This document shows positions 16,622-25,727 of a DNA stretch of 64,000 nucleotides, one piece after another (positions within the stretch are counted from its first letter, which is position 1; every line of letters starts with the position of its first letter). A model generated the notes under the pieces. It worked only from the letters and a program-made list of their open reading frames with translations, ran no database searches and was not told the origin of the DNA. A program made the translations under genes and the position numbers. The DNA comes from Amphritea pacifica. GTDB lineage: Bacteria; Pseudomonadota; Gammaproteobacteria; Pseudomonadales; Balneatricaceae. The stretch covers positions 1 through 64,000 of the forward strand of contig NZ_JAFFZO010000015.1 in assembly GCF_016924145.1 (NCBI RefSeq), read 5' to 3'.

Positions 16622-18403
16622 TTACAGGCGGCGCTGGATCGACTGGATAATCCCCTGGCTGTCCAGCCCGCACTCCGCCAGTTGTTCTGCCCGGGTCGCA
16701 TGTTCAATCCAGCGATCAGGAATGCCCAGACTCAGTAAATCGTTATGGTATTGCTGTGTATGCAGGTACTCGCTAACCTCAGACCCTGCGCCACCTTTGA
16801 TTGAATGGTCCTCAAGGGTCACCAGTAACGGATGATTTGTGACCAACTGATCGATCAGCGCGTGATCGAGGGGTTTAACAAATCGCATATCCACCAGAGT
16901 CAGATTCAGTTGCTCAGCGGCCACCCTGGCTTCATTGAGAAGCGGGCCGAAGTTTAACAGTGCGGCCCGCTCACCCTGCCGTATCACTCTGGCCTGGCCG
17001 GGAGGGATGATCTGTGGCGTTGTGACCGCAACGCCGGGACCCGTTCCGCGGGGGTAGCGTACGGCTGCAGGCCCCTGATATTCATAACCGGTTTGTAACA
17101 GGTTGCACAGTTCCTGCTCGTCTGCAGGGGTCATGATCATCAGTCCGGGAAGGCAGCGCAGATAGCTGATATCAAAGCAGCCCGAATGGGTCGCGCCATC
17201 CTCACCCACCAGACCGGCCCGGTCGAGCGCGAACAGAATATCCATATTCTGGATAGCGACATCGTGAATCAGCTGGTCATAACCGCGCTGTAAAAAGGTG
17301 GAATAGATAGCAACCACCGGTTTCATCTGGCGGCAGGCCATACCGGCCGCCAGGGTGACCGCATGCTGCTCCGCAATAGCGACATCAAAGAAACGTTCGC
17401 TGAAACGTCGCGAAAACTGTACCAGATCAGAGCCTTCACACATCGCGGGGGTGATCGCCACCGTTCGGGGATCGTGCTCCGCCAGGTTGCAGATCCAGCG
17501 GCCAAACATGTTGGCATAGCTGGGTTGCCGTGATTTTGGTGGGGTAGGCGGCTGGCTGATCGGCTCTATTTTTGTGATCGCGTGATAACCTACCGGATCT
17601 TTCTCAGCCGGAGCAAAGCCTTTACCTTTGAGGGTGGTAATATGAAGAAACTGTGGCCCTTTGCTGTTCAGCGACCGTTGCAGGGCCGGCAATAACTGAT
17701 TGAAGTCGTGGCCATCTACCGGACCGTTATAATGAAAGTCCAGGGCTTCAAACAGTGCCGCTGTGGTGGCCCCCATCTTATCTTTGAGGTTTCTCGCCAG
17801 ATAGGTGGCCAGTCCGCCCTCGTTGCGGGAGATCGACATATCGTTATCGTTCAGAATCACCAGCAGGTTGGCATGAGTATGCGCGGCATGATTCAGCGCC
17901 TCAAATGCCATCCCTGCTGTCATCGCACCATCACCGATAACCGCGACGGTTTTATGTTTCAGTCCCTGTAAGCGGTCCGCCAGTGCCATACCCAGGGCGG
18001 CACTGATCGAGGTACTCGAGTGTCCGGTACCAAAATCATCGTACTGACTTTCGCTGATACGAGGAAACGGCGCCAGTCCACCCTTTTGACGGATGCTCAA
18101 CAACGCTTCACGGCGACCGGTGAGAATCTTATGAGGATAACTCTGATGGCCTACATCCCAGATCAGATGATCATCCGGTGTCCTGAGCAGATAGTGCAGG
18201 GCGATGGTCAGTTCGATCACACCAAGACCGGCACCAAAATGTCCACCGGTCTGGCCAACCGTGTAGAGCAGAAATGCGCGCAACTGTTCAGCCAGCTGGG
18301 GCAGTTGCTCTACCGTTAGCTGTCGCAGATCCGCCGGAATACTGATCTGATCCAACAGCGGTGTTTGCGGCCGGGACTCCGGGATGGAATACAACATAGT
18401 CAT
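16622..18403 (-). CDS. dxs: 1-deoxy-D-xylulose-5-phosphate synthase
   Basis: Thiamine-diphosphate enzyme joining pyruvate and glyceraldehyde 3-phosphate, the first step of the MEP isoprenoid route. Visible motifs: WDVGHQSYPHKILTGR, the ThDP/Mg site GDGAMTAGMAFEALNHA (about 145-161), and the transketolase-type second half with AIAEQHAVTLAAGMA. At 593 residues it is a little shorter than the usual 620. The ATG at 18403 shares its A with the ispA stop (TGATG), so translation is coupled; a TTG one codon earlier is less likely. Confidence 0.96.
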   Translation of the reverse strand: MTMLYSIPESRPQTPLLDQISIPADLRQLTVEQLPQLAEQLRAFLLYTVGQTGGHFGAGLGVIELTIALHYLLRTPDDHLIWDVGHQSYPHKILTGRREALLSIRQKGGLAPFPRISESQYDDFGTGHSSTSISAALGMALADRLQGLKHKTVAVIGDGAMTAGMAFEALNHAAHTHANLLVILNDNDMSISRNEGGLATYLARNLKDKMGATTAALFEALDFHYNGPVDGHDFNQLLPALQRSLNSKGPQFLHITTLKGKGFAPAEKDPVGYHAITKIEPISQPPTPPKSRQPSYANMFGRWICNLAEHDPRTVAITPAMCEGSDLVQFSRRFSERFFDVAIAEQHAVTLAAGMACRQMKPVVAIYSTFLQRGYDQLIHDVAIQNMDILFALDRAGLVGEDGATHSGCFDISYLRCLPGLMIMTPADEQELCNLLQTGYEYQGPAAVRYPRGTGPGVAVTTPQIIPPGQARVIRQGERAALLNFGPLLNEARVAAEQLNLTLVDMRFVKPLDHALIDQLVTNHPLLVTLEDHSIKGGAGSEVSEYLHTQQYHNDLLSLGIPDRWIEHATRAEQLAECGLDSQGIIQSIQRRL

Positions 18404-19284
18404 CAATACTGGCGCTCAACAATGTAGTCAGCCAGCCAGTGAAGCGGCGCAGCTGCATCTTTAAAATAGTCGATACTGGCATGGGCCTGTTCATTCAGCT
18501 GAGCCAGCTTTTGCTTTGCGCCCGCCATTCCCAGCAGCGCCGGGTAGGTGGACTTCTCCAGTAACAGGTCGGAGCCCTGTGGTTTACCCAGGGTTTCAGT
18601 ATTACTCTCAATATCAAGAATATCGTCTTTTACCTGAAAGGCCAGACCGATAGCACGGGAGTAAGCGTTCAGCGCCTGCAGATCGGTGGCGCTCGCACGG
18701 TTGCTCGACAGGGCCCCCAGCTCAACACTGGCGCTGATCAGGGCGCCGGTTTTATGCTGATGCATCAGTTCAAGTTGTTCCACCGTAATTTGCTGGCCTT
18801 CATTGCAGAGATCGATAGATTGTCCCCCCACCATGCCCCGGTAACCACTGTTACGAGCCAGTATGCCGACCATCTTCAGGCTGACTTCTGTCGGCAGGGT
18901 TGTGTCTGCCGCCAGTAGCTCAAAGGCCAGCGCCTGCAGACCATCACCCGCGAGAATTGCAGTGGCCTCGTCAAAGGCGATGTGGCAGGTAGGTTTGCCC
19001 CGGCGCAGCTCATCGTCATCCATTGCCGGAAGATCATCATGCACCAGCGAATAACTGTGAATACATTCAATAGCGCAGGCCGCAGCATCCGCTTGCTCGA
19101 GCGCCCCCCCCAGCAATTGGTTGGCCATATAGACAAGCACGGGGCGGACCCGCTTGCCGCCATTGAGAAGGGAGTAATGCATCGCCTGGCGAACCCGGTC
19201 GGCATCACAGGCATGGCTGAGAACCGTCTTTAGCTGTTGTTCGACCCGGTGCTGATATTGCTGAAACAGCGGCTTAGCGTCCAT
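18403..19284 (-). CDS. ispA: Farnesyl diphosphate synthase
   Basis: Short-chain trans-prenyltransferase that makes C15 farnesyl diphosphate from IPP and DMAPP. The first aspartate-rich motif is DDLPAMDDD at 83-91 and the second is DDILD in the C-terminal half. ATG 19284 is chosen over a TTG at 19308 because GAGGAG lies seven bases before it; this leaves four bases after the xseB stop. Middle gene of xseB-ispA-dxs, the standard gammaproteobacterial order. Confidence 0.96.
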   Translation of the reverse strand: MDAKPLFQQYQHRVEQQLKTVLSHACDADRVRQAMHYSLLNGGKRVRPVLVYMANQLLGGALEQADAAACAIECIHSYSLVHDDLPAMDDDELRRGKPTCHIAFDEATAILAGDGLQALAFELLAADTTLPTEVSLKMVGILARNSGYRGMVGGQSIDLCNEGQQITVEQLELMHQHKTGALISASVELGALSSNRASATDLQALNAYSRAIGLAFQVKDDILDIESNTETLGKPQGSDLLLEKSTYPALLGMAGAKQKLAQLNEQAHASIDYFKDAAAPLHWLADYIVERQY

Positions 19285-19288
19285 CAGA

Positions 19289-19528
19289 TCACTCCTCAGG
19301 GAGGTCAAAGGGAACCTCTTTTAACTCCCCATTCTGCTCAATCAGCATCTGCACTTTTTGTTCGGCATCGGCGAGAATAGACTGGCATTCACGGGTTAAG
19401 CGGACTCCTTGTTCGAAGGTCTGCAGTGATTGTTCCAGAGACAGTTCGCCCTGTTCCAACTGGTTAACCATGGTTTCCAGTTGTGACAGAGAGGTTTCAA
19501 AATCAGGTGTTTTTTTCTTTGCGCACAT
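19289..19528 (-). CDS. xseB: Exodeoxyribonuclease VII small subunit
   Basis: Small helical subunit (79 residues) of the single-strand-specific exonuclease VII; the large subunit XseA is not in the window. The pattern [20 protein letters not shown] followed by a heptad-like [14 protein letters not shown] helix is characteristic. It leads the xseB-ispA-dxs operon, diverging from pomAB. Confidence 0.95.
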   Translation of the reverse strand: MCAKKKTPDFETSLSQLETMVNQLEQGELSLEQSLQTFEQGVRLTRECQSILADAEQKVQMLIEQNGELKEVPFDLPEE

Positions 19529-19668
19529 AGAGCATACCGTCGGTGTTGGAACCGTTTAAAAGGCGACAAATTACCGGACAGGCCGGTCAGGGTCAATCAG
19601 ACCCATAAATTGTACTCTAAACAGAGGGATATAGGGGGAACCCGGTCAAAATTTTGGTATCATCACGT

Positions 19669-19696
19669 TAAAGTTTCACCGCTATGCGGGCGATAA
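19669..19696 (+). promoter_or_regulatory. Sigma-28 (FliA)-type promoter of pomAB
   Basis: TAAAGTTT at 19669-19676 and GGCGATAA at 19689-19696 match the flagellar sigma-28 consensus (TAAAGTTT ... GCCGATAA) at 15 of 16 positions. TAAA and the -10 element are 16 bases apart, one more than the enteric optimum. Transcription would start near 19703, about 54 bases before the pomA start, which makes pomAB a late flagellar operon. Confidence 0.75.
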
Positions 19697-19756
19697 CGTA
19701 TGACTGTTCAGACCGTTCAGAGAGCTGAAGCAGTCAGAGACACGAAGGGGATTTGT

Positions 19757-20521
19757 GTGGATTTAGCAACACTTGTTGGATTGATTGGTTCATTAGGCAT
19801 TGTTATCGCCGCAATGGTGCTCGGTGGTGATCCCGGTGTGTTTGTCAACGTACCGTCAATGCTGATCGTTATCGGCGGTATGCTGCTGGTGGTGTTGATG
19901 AAATTTACGCTGGGGCAGTTTCTCAGCGTCGGTAAAGTCGCCGCCAAAGCATTTCTGTTTAAATCGGTCAGTCCGGAAGAGATTATCACTGAAACGGTGG
20001 ACCTGGCTGATGCTGCCCGAAAAGGGGGGCTGCTCTCCCTTGAAGATAAAGAGGTCAGTAGTGATTTTATGCAGCGGGGTATCCAGCTGCTGGTGGATGG
20101 TCATGACCCAGAGGTTGTCAAAACACTGCTGAATAAAGAGATGAAGCTGACAACGGATCGCCATCAGACCAGTATCACCATTTTCCAGGCAATGGGAGAT
20201 GTGGCTCCGGCGATGGGGATGATCGGAACACTGGTGGGTCTGGTGCAGATGCTGTCAAATATGTCTGATCCAAAATCGATCGGGCCGGCGATGGCCGTCG
20301 CGCTGCTGACCACTCTGTATGGTGCCATGGTGGCAACCATGATCGCCCTGCCCATTGCCGATAAACTCTCTATCCGCAAAGAGGAGGAAAGTCTCAATCA
20401 GGCGCTTATTATCGATGGTTTGCTAGCCATCCAGGCGGGCCAGAACCCCCGGGTGATTGAACAGATGTTACGCAACTACCTGCCTGAATCGAAACGTGCA
20501 GCAGCTGCTGAAGAGGCTTAA
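19757..20521 (+). CDS. pomA: Flagellar stator protein PomA
   Basis: MotA-family inner-membrane protein forming the ion channel and torque-generating part of the stator with PomB. The GTG at 19757 (VDLATLVGLIGSLG) is chosen because it matches the usual PomA N-terminus, has AAGGGG six bases before it, and gives 254 residues. The frame is open further upstream, but that segment overlaps the promoter. Four membrane segments are visible (about 5-25, 30-50, 150-170, 180-200) with a large cytoplasmic loop between the second and third. Confidence 0.93.
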   Translation: MDLATLVGLIGSLGIVIAAMVLGGDPGVFVNVPSMLIVIGGMLLVVLMKFTLGQFLSVGKVAAKAFLFKSVSPEEIITETVDLADAARKGGLLSLEDKEVSSDFMQRGIQLLVDGHDPEVVKTLLNKEMKLTTDRHQTSITIFQAMGDVAPAMGMIGTLVGLVQMLSNMSDPKSIGPAMAVALLTTLYGAMVATMIALPIADKLSIRKEEESLNQALIIDGLLAIQAGQNPRVIEQMLRNYLPESKRAAAAEEA

Positions 20522-20535
20522 AGGGGCATACGAAG

Positions 20536-21489
20536 ATGAGTGATGAAGAGCTCGAGTGTCCCCCCTGTCCCGCAGGTCTTCCCGGATGGCTGGCAACCTT
20601 CGCTGACCTGATGTCGTTGCTGATGTGCTTTTTCGTACTGCTGCTGTCTTTTTCGGAGATGGATGTACTGAAGTTTAAGCAGCTGGCGGGGTCGATGCGT
20701 GAAGCGTTTGGGGTGCAAAATCAGATTAAGGTTCAGGATATTCCCAAGGGAACCAGCATTATCGCACAGGAGTTCAGCCCCGGCCGGCCGGAGCCTACGC
20801 CCCTCAATGAAGTCAGGCAGATGACTCTCAATAATGACCTGCAGACCCTGGACGTCAGAACCCGGGAGGGGGAGTCTGATATCAGTGATAAACTGGAAGG
20901 GGAAACGGCGGACAAGTTGCAACAGATGCTGCAGCAGATGGAGGCTCAGGCAGAGGCCGCAGCGAAGAAAGAGGCGGTTGAGTTTGCAGCGGCTTTGCGG
21001 CAGGAGATAGGTCAGGGAAGTGTCGAGGTCGATACCGATGGCCGCAAGATTGTCATTCGTGTTAAGGAGAAAGGCTCGTTTGATTCCGGTTCTGCTGAGT
21101 TAAAGTTTGCTTATATACCGGTAATCGCCAAGATCCGCGATGTTTTGCTGAATGTCGGAGGTAAAGTGGCTATCGAGGGGCATACCGATAATATTCCCGT
21201 GTCTGGCGGGCAGTATGAGTCTAACTGGGGACTGTCTACCGCCCGGGCTCTGGCGGTTGGCCATGAGCTGTTTGCCGATCCGCGTATTGATCAGTCCCGC
21301 TTTACCATTATCGGCTATGCCGATACTAAGCCTCTGGCACCAAACAATACCGCAGAAAACCGGAGTATGAACCGTCGGGTAGAAATTATTATTCAGAAAG
21401 GGGATGACCCTGAAGCGCTGAAAAAACTTAAAGCGCAGGGGGCGGATGATAAGGAGTTCGGCCCGTTAGAACCTCAGGAAGTGTTCTGA
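20536..21489 (+). CDS. pomB: Flagellar stator protein PomB
   Basis: MotB-family stator partner. One N-terminal membrane helix contains the ion-binding aspartate D24 (TFADLMSLLMCFFVLLLSF), preceded by the short CPPCPAG cytoplasmic segment common in PomB. A long linker (90-160) leads to an OmpA-like peptidoglycan-binding domain with EGHTDNIPVSGGQYESNWGL and NRRVEI. At 317 residues it is normal. It starts 14 bases after pomA. The Pom-type sequence suggests sodium coupling; this is inferred from family, not tested. Confidence 0.93.
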   Translation: MSDEELECPPCPAGLPGWLATFADLMSLLMCFFVLLLSFSEMDVLKFKQLAGSMREAFGVQNQIKVQDIPKGTSIIAQEFSPGRPEPTPLNEVRQMTLNNDLQTLDVRTREGESDISDKLEGETADKLQQMLQQMEAQAEAAAKKEAVEFAAALRQEIGQGSVEVDTDGRKIVIRVKEKGSFDSGSAELKFAYIPVIAKIRDVLLNVGGKVAIEGHTDNIPVSGGQYESNWGLSTARALAVGHELFADPRIDQSRFTIIGYADTKPLAPNNTAENRSMNRRVEIIIQKGDDPEALKKLKAQGADDKEFGPLEPQEVF

Positions 21490-21521
21490 AGCGGTGGTAG
21501 AACAGACGTTCTTCAGACAAT

Positions 21522-21549
21522 AAAAAACCCGGAAAATCCGGGTTTTTTT
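21522..21549. terminator. Bidirectional terminator between pomB and cytochrome c5 gene
   Basis: Stem CCCGGA/TCCGGG with an AAA-type loop, flanked by six A on the left and seven T on the right. It serves both converging transcripts. Confidence 0.85.
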
Positions 21550-21562
21550 AATCTGAATTCTA

Positions 21563-21868
21563 TTATTTAGAGTTATCCAGCATGTACTGGATAGCACCTT
21601 TCAGTTCGCTTTCAGTGCAATCCATGCAGGTGCCTTTGGGTGGCATCGCATTCAGGCCATTCGTTGCACTGACCAGCAAAGCATCGATACCTTTTGCTGC
21701 GCGAGGGGCCCACTGTTCAGCATTACCAAATATTGGTGCGCCTGCTGCGCCAGTCATATGGCAGGCCATACACTTAGTGTTATACAGAGTGGCACCATCG
21801 CGTTCAGCCATAGCAGCTACAGGGGTCATCAGCATGGCAGTGACTGCCAGAATCATCGTTTTTTTCAT
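21563..21868 (-). CDS. Cytochrome c5 family protein
   Basis: Periplasmic monohaem cytochrome of 101 residues. Signal peptide 1-21 ends at AMA-E. The haem motif is CMACH (about 33-37), the axial methionine is likely in LNAMPPKG, and a cysteine pair GTCMDC near residues 80-83 forms the disulfide typical of cytochrome c5. It probably carries electrons to terminal oxidases or peroxidase. It stands alone with its own promoter region and shares the terminator with pomB. Confidence 0.92.
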   Translation of the reverse strand: MKKTMILAVTAMLMTPVAAMAERDGATLYNTKCMACHMTGAAGAPIFGNAEQWAPRAAKGIDALLVSATNGLNAMPPKGTCMDCTESELKGAIQYMLDNSK

Positions 21869-22027
21869 CTCATCTCACCTTTTTAGTATCCGTTTATCGC
21901 TGCCGTATCACCGGCCCCGGAATTTTTAGTCATCGCAGTGTATGCATATGGCTACTTACTGTAAATACCTCAAAAGGTCTTAATCGAAGCTGAATCGTTA
22001 AAAAATGATGCAGAGCAAAAACGACTC

Positions 22028-22231
22028 TCAGGCACGCAGGCTCATGGCGTAGGTCGCCTGGTTGTGCTGGTTAGAGGCTCTCAGCTGTTGCTGTTTACGC
22101 TGTTCAATATAGTCTGCGTAGAGCGACATTGCCTGTTCGGCAGGCAGGTCGATAAGATGGATGATCTGTTCGGCGCTGTGGCCATCCCGCATCAGTTGCC
22201 CGATCTGATGCTCAATTGAATTTGTCTTCAT
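22028..22231 (-). CDS. Small hypothetical helical protein
   Basis: A 67-residue protein I do not recognise. It is rich in Gln, His and Ala, has no signal peptide or membrane segment, and predicts mostly helix (SAEQIIHLIDLPAEQAMSLY resembles a helix-turn-helix-sized pair). A ribosome site AAAGAAAGG precedes the ATG at 22231. It is flanked by intergenic sequence on both sides and diverges from the winged-helix gene at 22464. Confidence 0.6.
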   Translation of the reverse strand: MKTNSIEHQIGQLMRDGHSAEQIIHLIDLPAEQAMSLYADYIEQRKQQQLRASNQHNQATYAMSLRA

Positions 22232-22463
22232 TGTTTTAAACCTTTCTTTTATTTAGCCGATATAGTTTCTTAGAAAAGTATGACAAAACAGTTTCAAAGG
22301 TTAAATTTCCTATTTATTACAGGGTTTTTGTTGTCGGACAGGGGCGGAATAGTATATGTTCTGTTTTATACTCAAAATGAGAGATCTGTTTGATTAAGCC
22401 GCTGAATGGGTGAAATGCATAAGTAAAACGGACTTTACATAAAATTATAACAAGGGGGGGACA

Positions 22464-22997
22464 ATGGATAAGGATACTGCTCACAGGGCTGGCTCTGAAG
22501 ACGCTAAAAAATCTATTTTTGGAGGGGGTATGCCAACTAGCCTGCGTGCCAGTTATGATGCCGATGAACTGGCTCAGAAGCTGGGCTTTGTTTCTTTTTC
22601 AACCGATTTTCTGATTCGCTGTTACCGGGTGTTTGATGGTGATATCAAGTCGGCCATCATTTTTAATGTAATATCGCTCTGGGCGCTGCGTCAGCGCGAA
22701 GATGCGCAGGACCGTCAGGATGTGGCAGGTTTCTCCTGCAACAATCATTCAATCAGTATCGCTACCGGAATCCCTTACGAAACCGTTCGCCGCAAGGTTA
22801 AAGCGATGGTTGAGAATGGCTGGTTAGAGTTCAGTGACTCTTCACATGTGGTTTTAAACTCAGATAAGTGGCGCGAGGTGTTGAGTGAAGTGATCGACCC
22901 TGAACGCTGTGTTGTGGGTTATGTCCGCAGTACCGATGTTGCACCCACATTTGGACGTAGCGAGCGCCGCGGAAGTCCTGCTGATCGGCGCAGCTGA
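22464..22997 (+). CDS. Putative winged-helix DNA-binding protein
   Basis: A 177-residue protein of unknown family. Residues about 75-125 look like a winged helix: NNHSISIATGIPYETVRRK supplies a helix-turn-helix, followed by VKAMVENGWLEF as recognition helix end and wing. The C-terminus is basic. Two starts are possible: ATG 22464 behind AAGGGGGGG, and in-frame ATG 22530 behind an equally strong GGAGGGGG. Both could be used. A strong terminator follows, so it is a single-gene unit; its target is unknown. Confidence 0.7.
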   Translation: MDKDTAHRAGSEDAKKSIFGGGMPTSLRASYDADELAQKLGFVSFSTDFLIRCYRVFDGDIKSAIIFNVISLWALRQREDAQDRQDVAGFSCNNHSISIATGIPYETVRRKVKAMVENGWLEFSDSSHVVLNSDKWREVLSEVIDPERCVVGYVRSTDVAPTFGRSERRGSPADRRS

Positions 22998-23018
22998 CAC
23001 TGAATCATCCGCATAAAC

Positions 23019-23050
23019 AGGGGCCGCAATAGCGGCCCCTTTCTGTTTTT
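23019..23050 (+). terminator. Intrinsic terminator after the winged-helix gene
   Basis: Nine-pair stem AGGGGCCGC/GCGGCCCCT with loop AATA, followed by TTCTGTTTTT. Confidence 0.85.
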
Positions 23051-23135
23051 GTTATTTAGTTCATAGCGAATGCAGAAATAGATTGCCGGTTACATTGTTT
23101 TTCTGTCAAATGCGCTTTTCTAAGTAGTGTGACGA

Positions 23136-23783
23136 ATGGGAAGCACGCCGATGTCATCCAGCGAGTTATTTGACCGCATCGCTCATGAGATTTATCAGCA
23201 GGGTTATTGTGTTATCCGCCAGGCGTTGCCTGAAAAGCTGGGGATGGCGCTGGCCCGGGAGGTCAGAACCCTGCCTGATGATCGTTTCAGCCGGGCCGGG
23301 ATTGGTCGTCAGGCAGATTATCAGAATGTAGAAACGATCCGACGTGATGAGATCTGCTGGATCGATAACTCGACGCCTGCCGGGCAGGAATGGCTGTTAT
23401 GGACGGATGGCCTGAAGCAGGCGCTGAACCGACGCTTGTTTCTGGGGTTGTTTTCCTTTGAGAGTCATTACGCTCATTACCGCGAGGGTGATTTTTATAA
23501 AGTCCACCTCGATGCCTTCAGGGGGCAGCAGAACCGGGTGCTGACGGTGGTGACTTATCTCAATCCGGACTGGACAGATAATGATGGTGGTGAGTTGCTT
23601 ATCTATCCGGAAAAAAGCGGCGTCCCTCTGCTTACTGTGCAGCCAGAGTTTGGCACGTTGGTTGTATTCCTGAGCGAGGAGTTCCCCCATGAGGTGTTAC
23701 CGGCCAGAGCTGACCGTTATAGTATCGCTGGCTGGTATCGTATCAACACTTCTGACCGCAATCGGGTCGACCCTGAACTGTGA
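23136..23783 (+). CDS. 2-oxoglutarate/Fe(II)-dependent oxygenase
   Basis: Non-haem iron hydroxylase of the SM-20/prolyl-hydroxylase-like group. The iron facial triad is visible as HLD (in YKVHLDAF) and the distal His in FPHEVLPA; the 2-oxoglutarate-binding Arg follows in ADRYSIAGWYR. At 215 residues it is typical of bacterial single-domain members. Substrate unknown; related proteins hydroxylate ribosomal or elongation-factor residues. The start may be 23136 or ATG 23151, which has GGGAAG seven bases upstream. No operon partner is obvious. Confidence 0.88.
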   Translation: MGSTPMSSSELFDRIAHEIYQQGYCVIRQALPEKLGMALAREVRTLPDDRFSRAGIGRQADYQNVETIRRDEICWIDNSTPAGQEWLLWTDGLKQALNRRLFLGLFSFESHYAHYREGDFYKVHLDAFRGQQNRVLTVVTYLNPDWTDNDGGELLIYPEKSGVPLLTVQPEFGTLVVFLSEEFPHEVLPARADRYSIAGWYRINTSDRNRVDPEL

Positions 23784-24002
23784 TGCCCTCCGCGGTTTTC
23801 GCTGAGTGAAAGCTCAGGGGCTATGCGGGAAACTATTGCCGAGACAGTGCAACGTGGGAAGCGCATCGGTTGTACCGCTCCGGGCGGTCTGCCATGGGGC
23901 GTATGGGGGCTTTGAACGTGATTACCAGCGACAGTGGTATTCGGATTCTCCTGTCTCAGTGATAACATAGTTTCCCCTATCATTTCGGAATAAGGACAGC
24001 CC

Positions 24003-25517
24003 GTGCCCCTCTCTGATAATGCGACGTCATCCCCCCGCCTTTTTATATATCTGCTGAGCGGTTATATCCTGGTGCATCTGCTGATTCGTCTGGCGATGGG
24101 GGGGACGCTGGAGCTGGATGAAGCTGAGCAACTGATTCTCGGTCAGCAGCTAGAGCCGGGCTATAACACACAGCCTCCCCTGTATAGCTGGTTACAGTGG
24201 ATTTTCTTCCAGCTGTTTGGCAATGGGGTGCTGGCGCTGGCGCTGCTGAAATCGCTGCTACTTTTTTGTATCTATCTGTTTAGCTGGCTGACGGCGGGCA
24301 AGCTTATCGGGAATCAGCGTATCGCATTGCTGGCGGCTTTTTCGTTGTTGCTGATTCCCAGTATCGCCTGGGAATCGGTCAGAGACCTGACCCATACAGT
24401 GCTGGCGACGGCGATAGCGGCTGCTACCTTCTATACCGCTATCCGTATCTATCAGAAGCGTTCCCTCTTAGCCTATGTATCACTGGGTGTATTGCTGGCC
24501 AGCGGGATGCTGGCTAAGTACAGTTTTGGGCTGTTTGCCCTGAGTTTGCTGCTGGCAGCGTTGTCGATACGGGAGTATCGCCGTCTGATTATGGATTGGC
24601 GCATCGTGGTTGCTGCGGTTATTGCACTGCTGCTGTTTTTGCCCCATCTGTTGTGGGCAATGGAGCATCTGGATGAGATCAGGGGGTTCATCAGCAACCA
24701 GGTGGGGGAGGGCAATGGGGGCGGCTATCTTTCCGGGGTCATCAGCGGAGTGTCCAGCCTGGGGAAGAATATCGCTGAGTTCCTGATTCTGGTATGGCTG
24801 GTGCTGACGCTGTTGAGTCCTTCACTATACCGGCCGTTACCGGGCAGCGATCTGAATATTCACCGGCAGCTTGCGGGCCGCTTTCTGATGATGGCGTTAT
24901 CGGTGTGTCTGGTGTTGATTCTGTTGTTTGGGATTACTCAGTTTCAGAGCCGCTGGTTTCAGCCGCTGTTGATTATCTTTCCGTTGTATCTGCTCAGCAG
25001 AGCTGAAGTGGTGGGGTTGTCTTTCCGGCGTGAGAGGTTGCTGCGTTCGGTGATTATTTTTTTTGCGCTAATCGTGATGGTCCTTAGATTCAGCCAGTTC
25101 TGGCTGGCCCCCTATGTGAAAAACAATGCTAACCGGATGCAATATCCTTCAGCGGCCCTTGCCGGGCAGTTAGAGCAGGAGGGGTTTAGTGGCGGTACGG
25201 TTATTGGTGATAGTAATCTGACGGCTGCTAATATCGGCCTCTATTTTGAGGGTGCGCGGCTGTTGAGTCCGAAAACTGAGTTTTTTATCGCGGATCAGCA
25301 CGCCGCCGGGGGGCAATGTCTGATCGCCTGGAAAGCCACTCGCCAGGATGCTATGCCGGCCGGTCTGGCACACTATCTTGATGCCCTGGGGATTGTTGTC
25401 AGCGATGCTGAGCAGCGCTATATCAGCGCCCCGTATCAGTATTCTGATCGCGGTGAGTTTCGCCTCGGTTTTGTACTGCTCAGTTCGGCTTCGCTCTGCA
25501 ATACCCCGGCAAACTGA
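24003..25517 (+). CDS. Integral-membrane glycosyltransferase (GT39/ArnT-like)
   Basis: A 504-residue inner-membrane protein with about ten to twelve hydrophobic segments. The first periplasmic loop holds the acidic motif LELDEAEQL near residue 40, followed by NTQPPLYSW, the pattern of lipid-linked-sugar transferases such as ArnT and protein O-mannosyltransferases. It likely moves a sugar from a polyprenyl-phosphate carrier to an envelope acceptor; donor and acceptor cannot be told. The GTG start at 24003 has AAGGA upstream. It is a lone gene. Confidence 0.85.
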   Translation: MPLSDNATSSPRLFIYLLSGYILVHLLIRLAMGGTLELDEAEQLILGQQLEPGYNTQPPLYSWLQWIFFQLFGNGVLALALLKSLLLFCIYLFSWLTAGKLIGNQRIALLAAFSLLLIPSIAWESVRDLTHTVLATAIAAATFYTAIRIYQKRSLLAYVSLGVLLASGMLAKYSFGLFALSLLLAALSIREYRRLIMDWRIVVAAVIALLLFLPHLLWAMEHLDEIRGFISNQVGEGNGGGYLSGVISGVSSLGKNIAEFLILVWLVLTLLSPSLYRPLPGSDLNIHRQLAGRFLMMALSVCLVLILLFGITQFQSRWFQPLLIIFPLYLLSRAEVVGLSFRRERLLRSVIIFFALIVMVLRFSQFWLAPYVKNNANRMQYPSAALAGQLEQEGFSGGTVIGDSNLTAANIGLYFEGARLLSPKTEFFIADQHAAGGQCLIAWKATRQDAMPAGLAHYLDALGIVVSDAEQRYISAPYQYSDRGEFRLGFVLLSSASLCNTPAN

Positions 25518-25727
25518 TAAAGAGCGCGGTCGGTCAGGCATCCGGTCTGACTGCGGCAATTAAGTGAGCCTCAATGGTTATAATTGATTGTCTTGATGCG
25601 TCGGGAGCGATATAAGCTTAATGTAAAGGGGGATGTTGCCTGTCTCGTTTGCTTTATCCGGTGAGCAGGACAGGGGTTAACGTTGGTCAGGATTGTCGAA
25701 ACGAGTTGTCAAAACAAGGCGTGTGTT

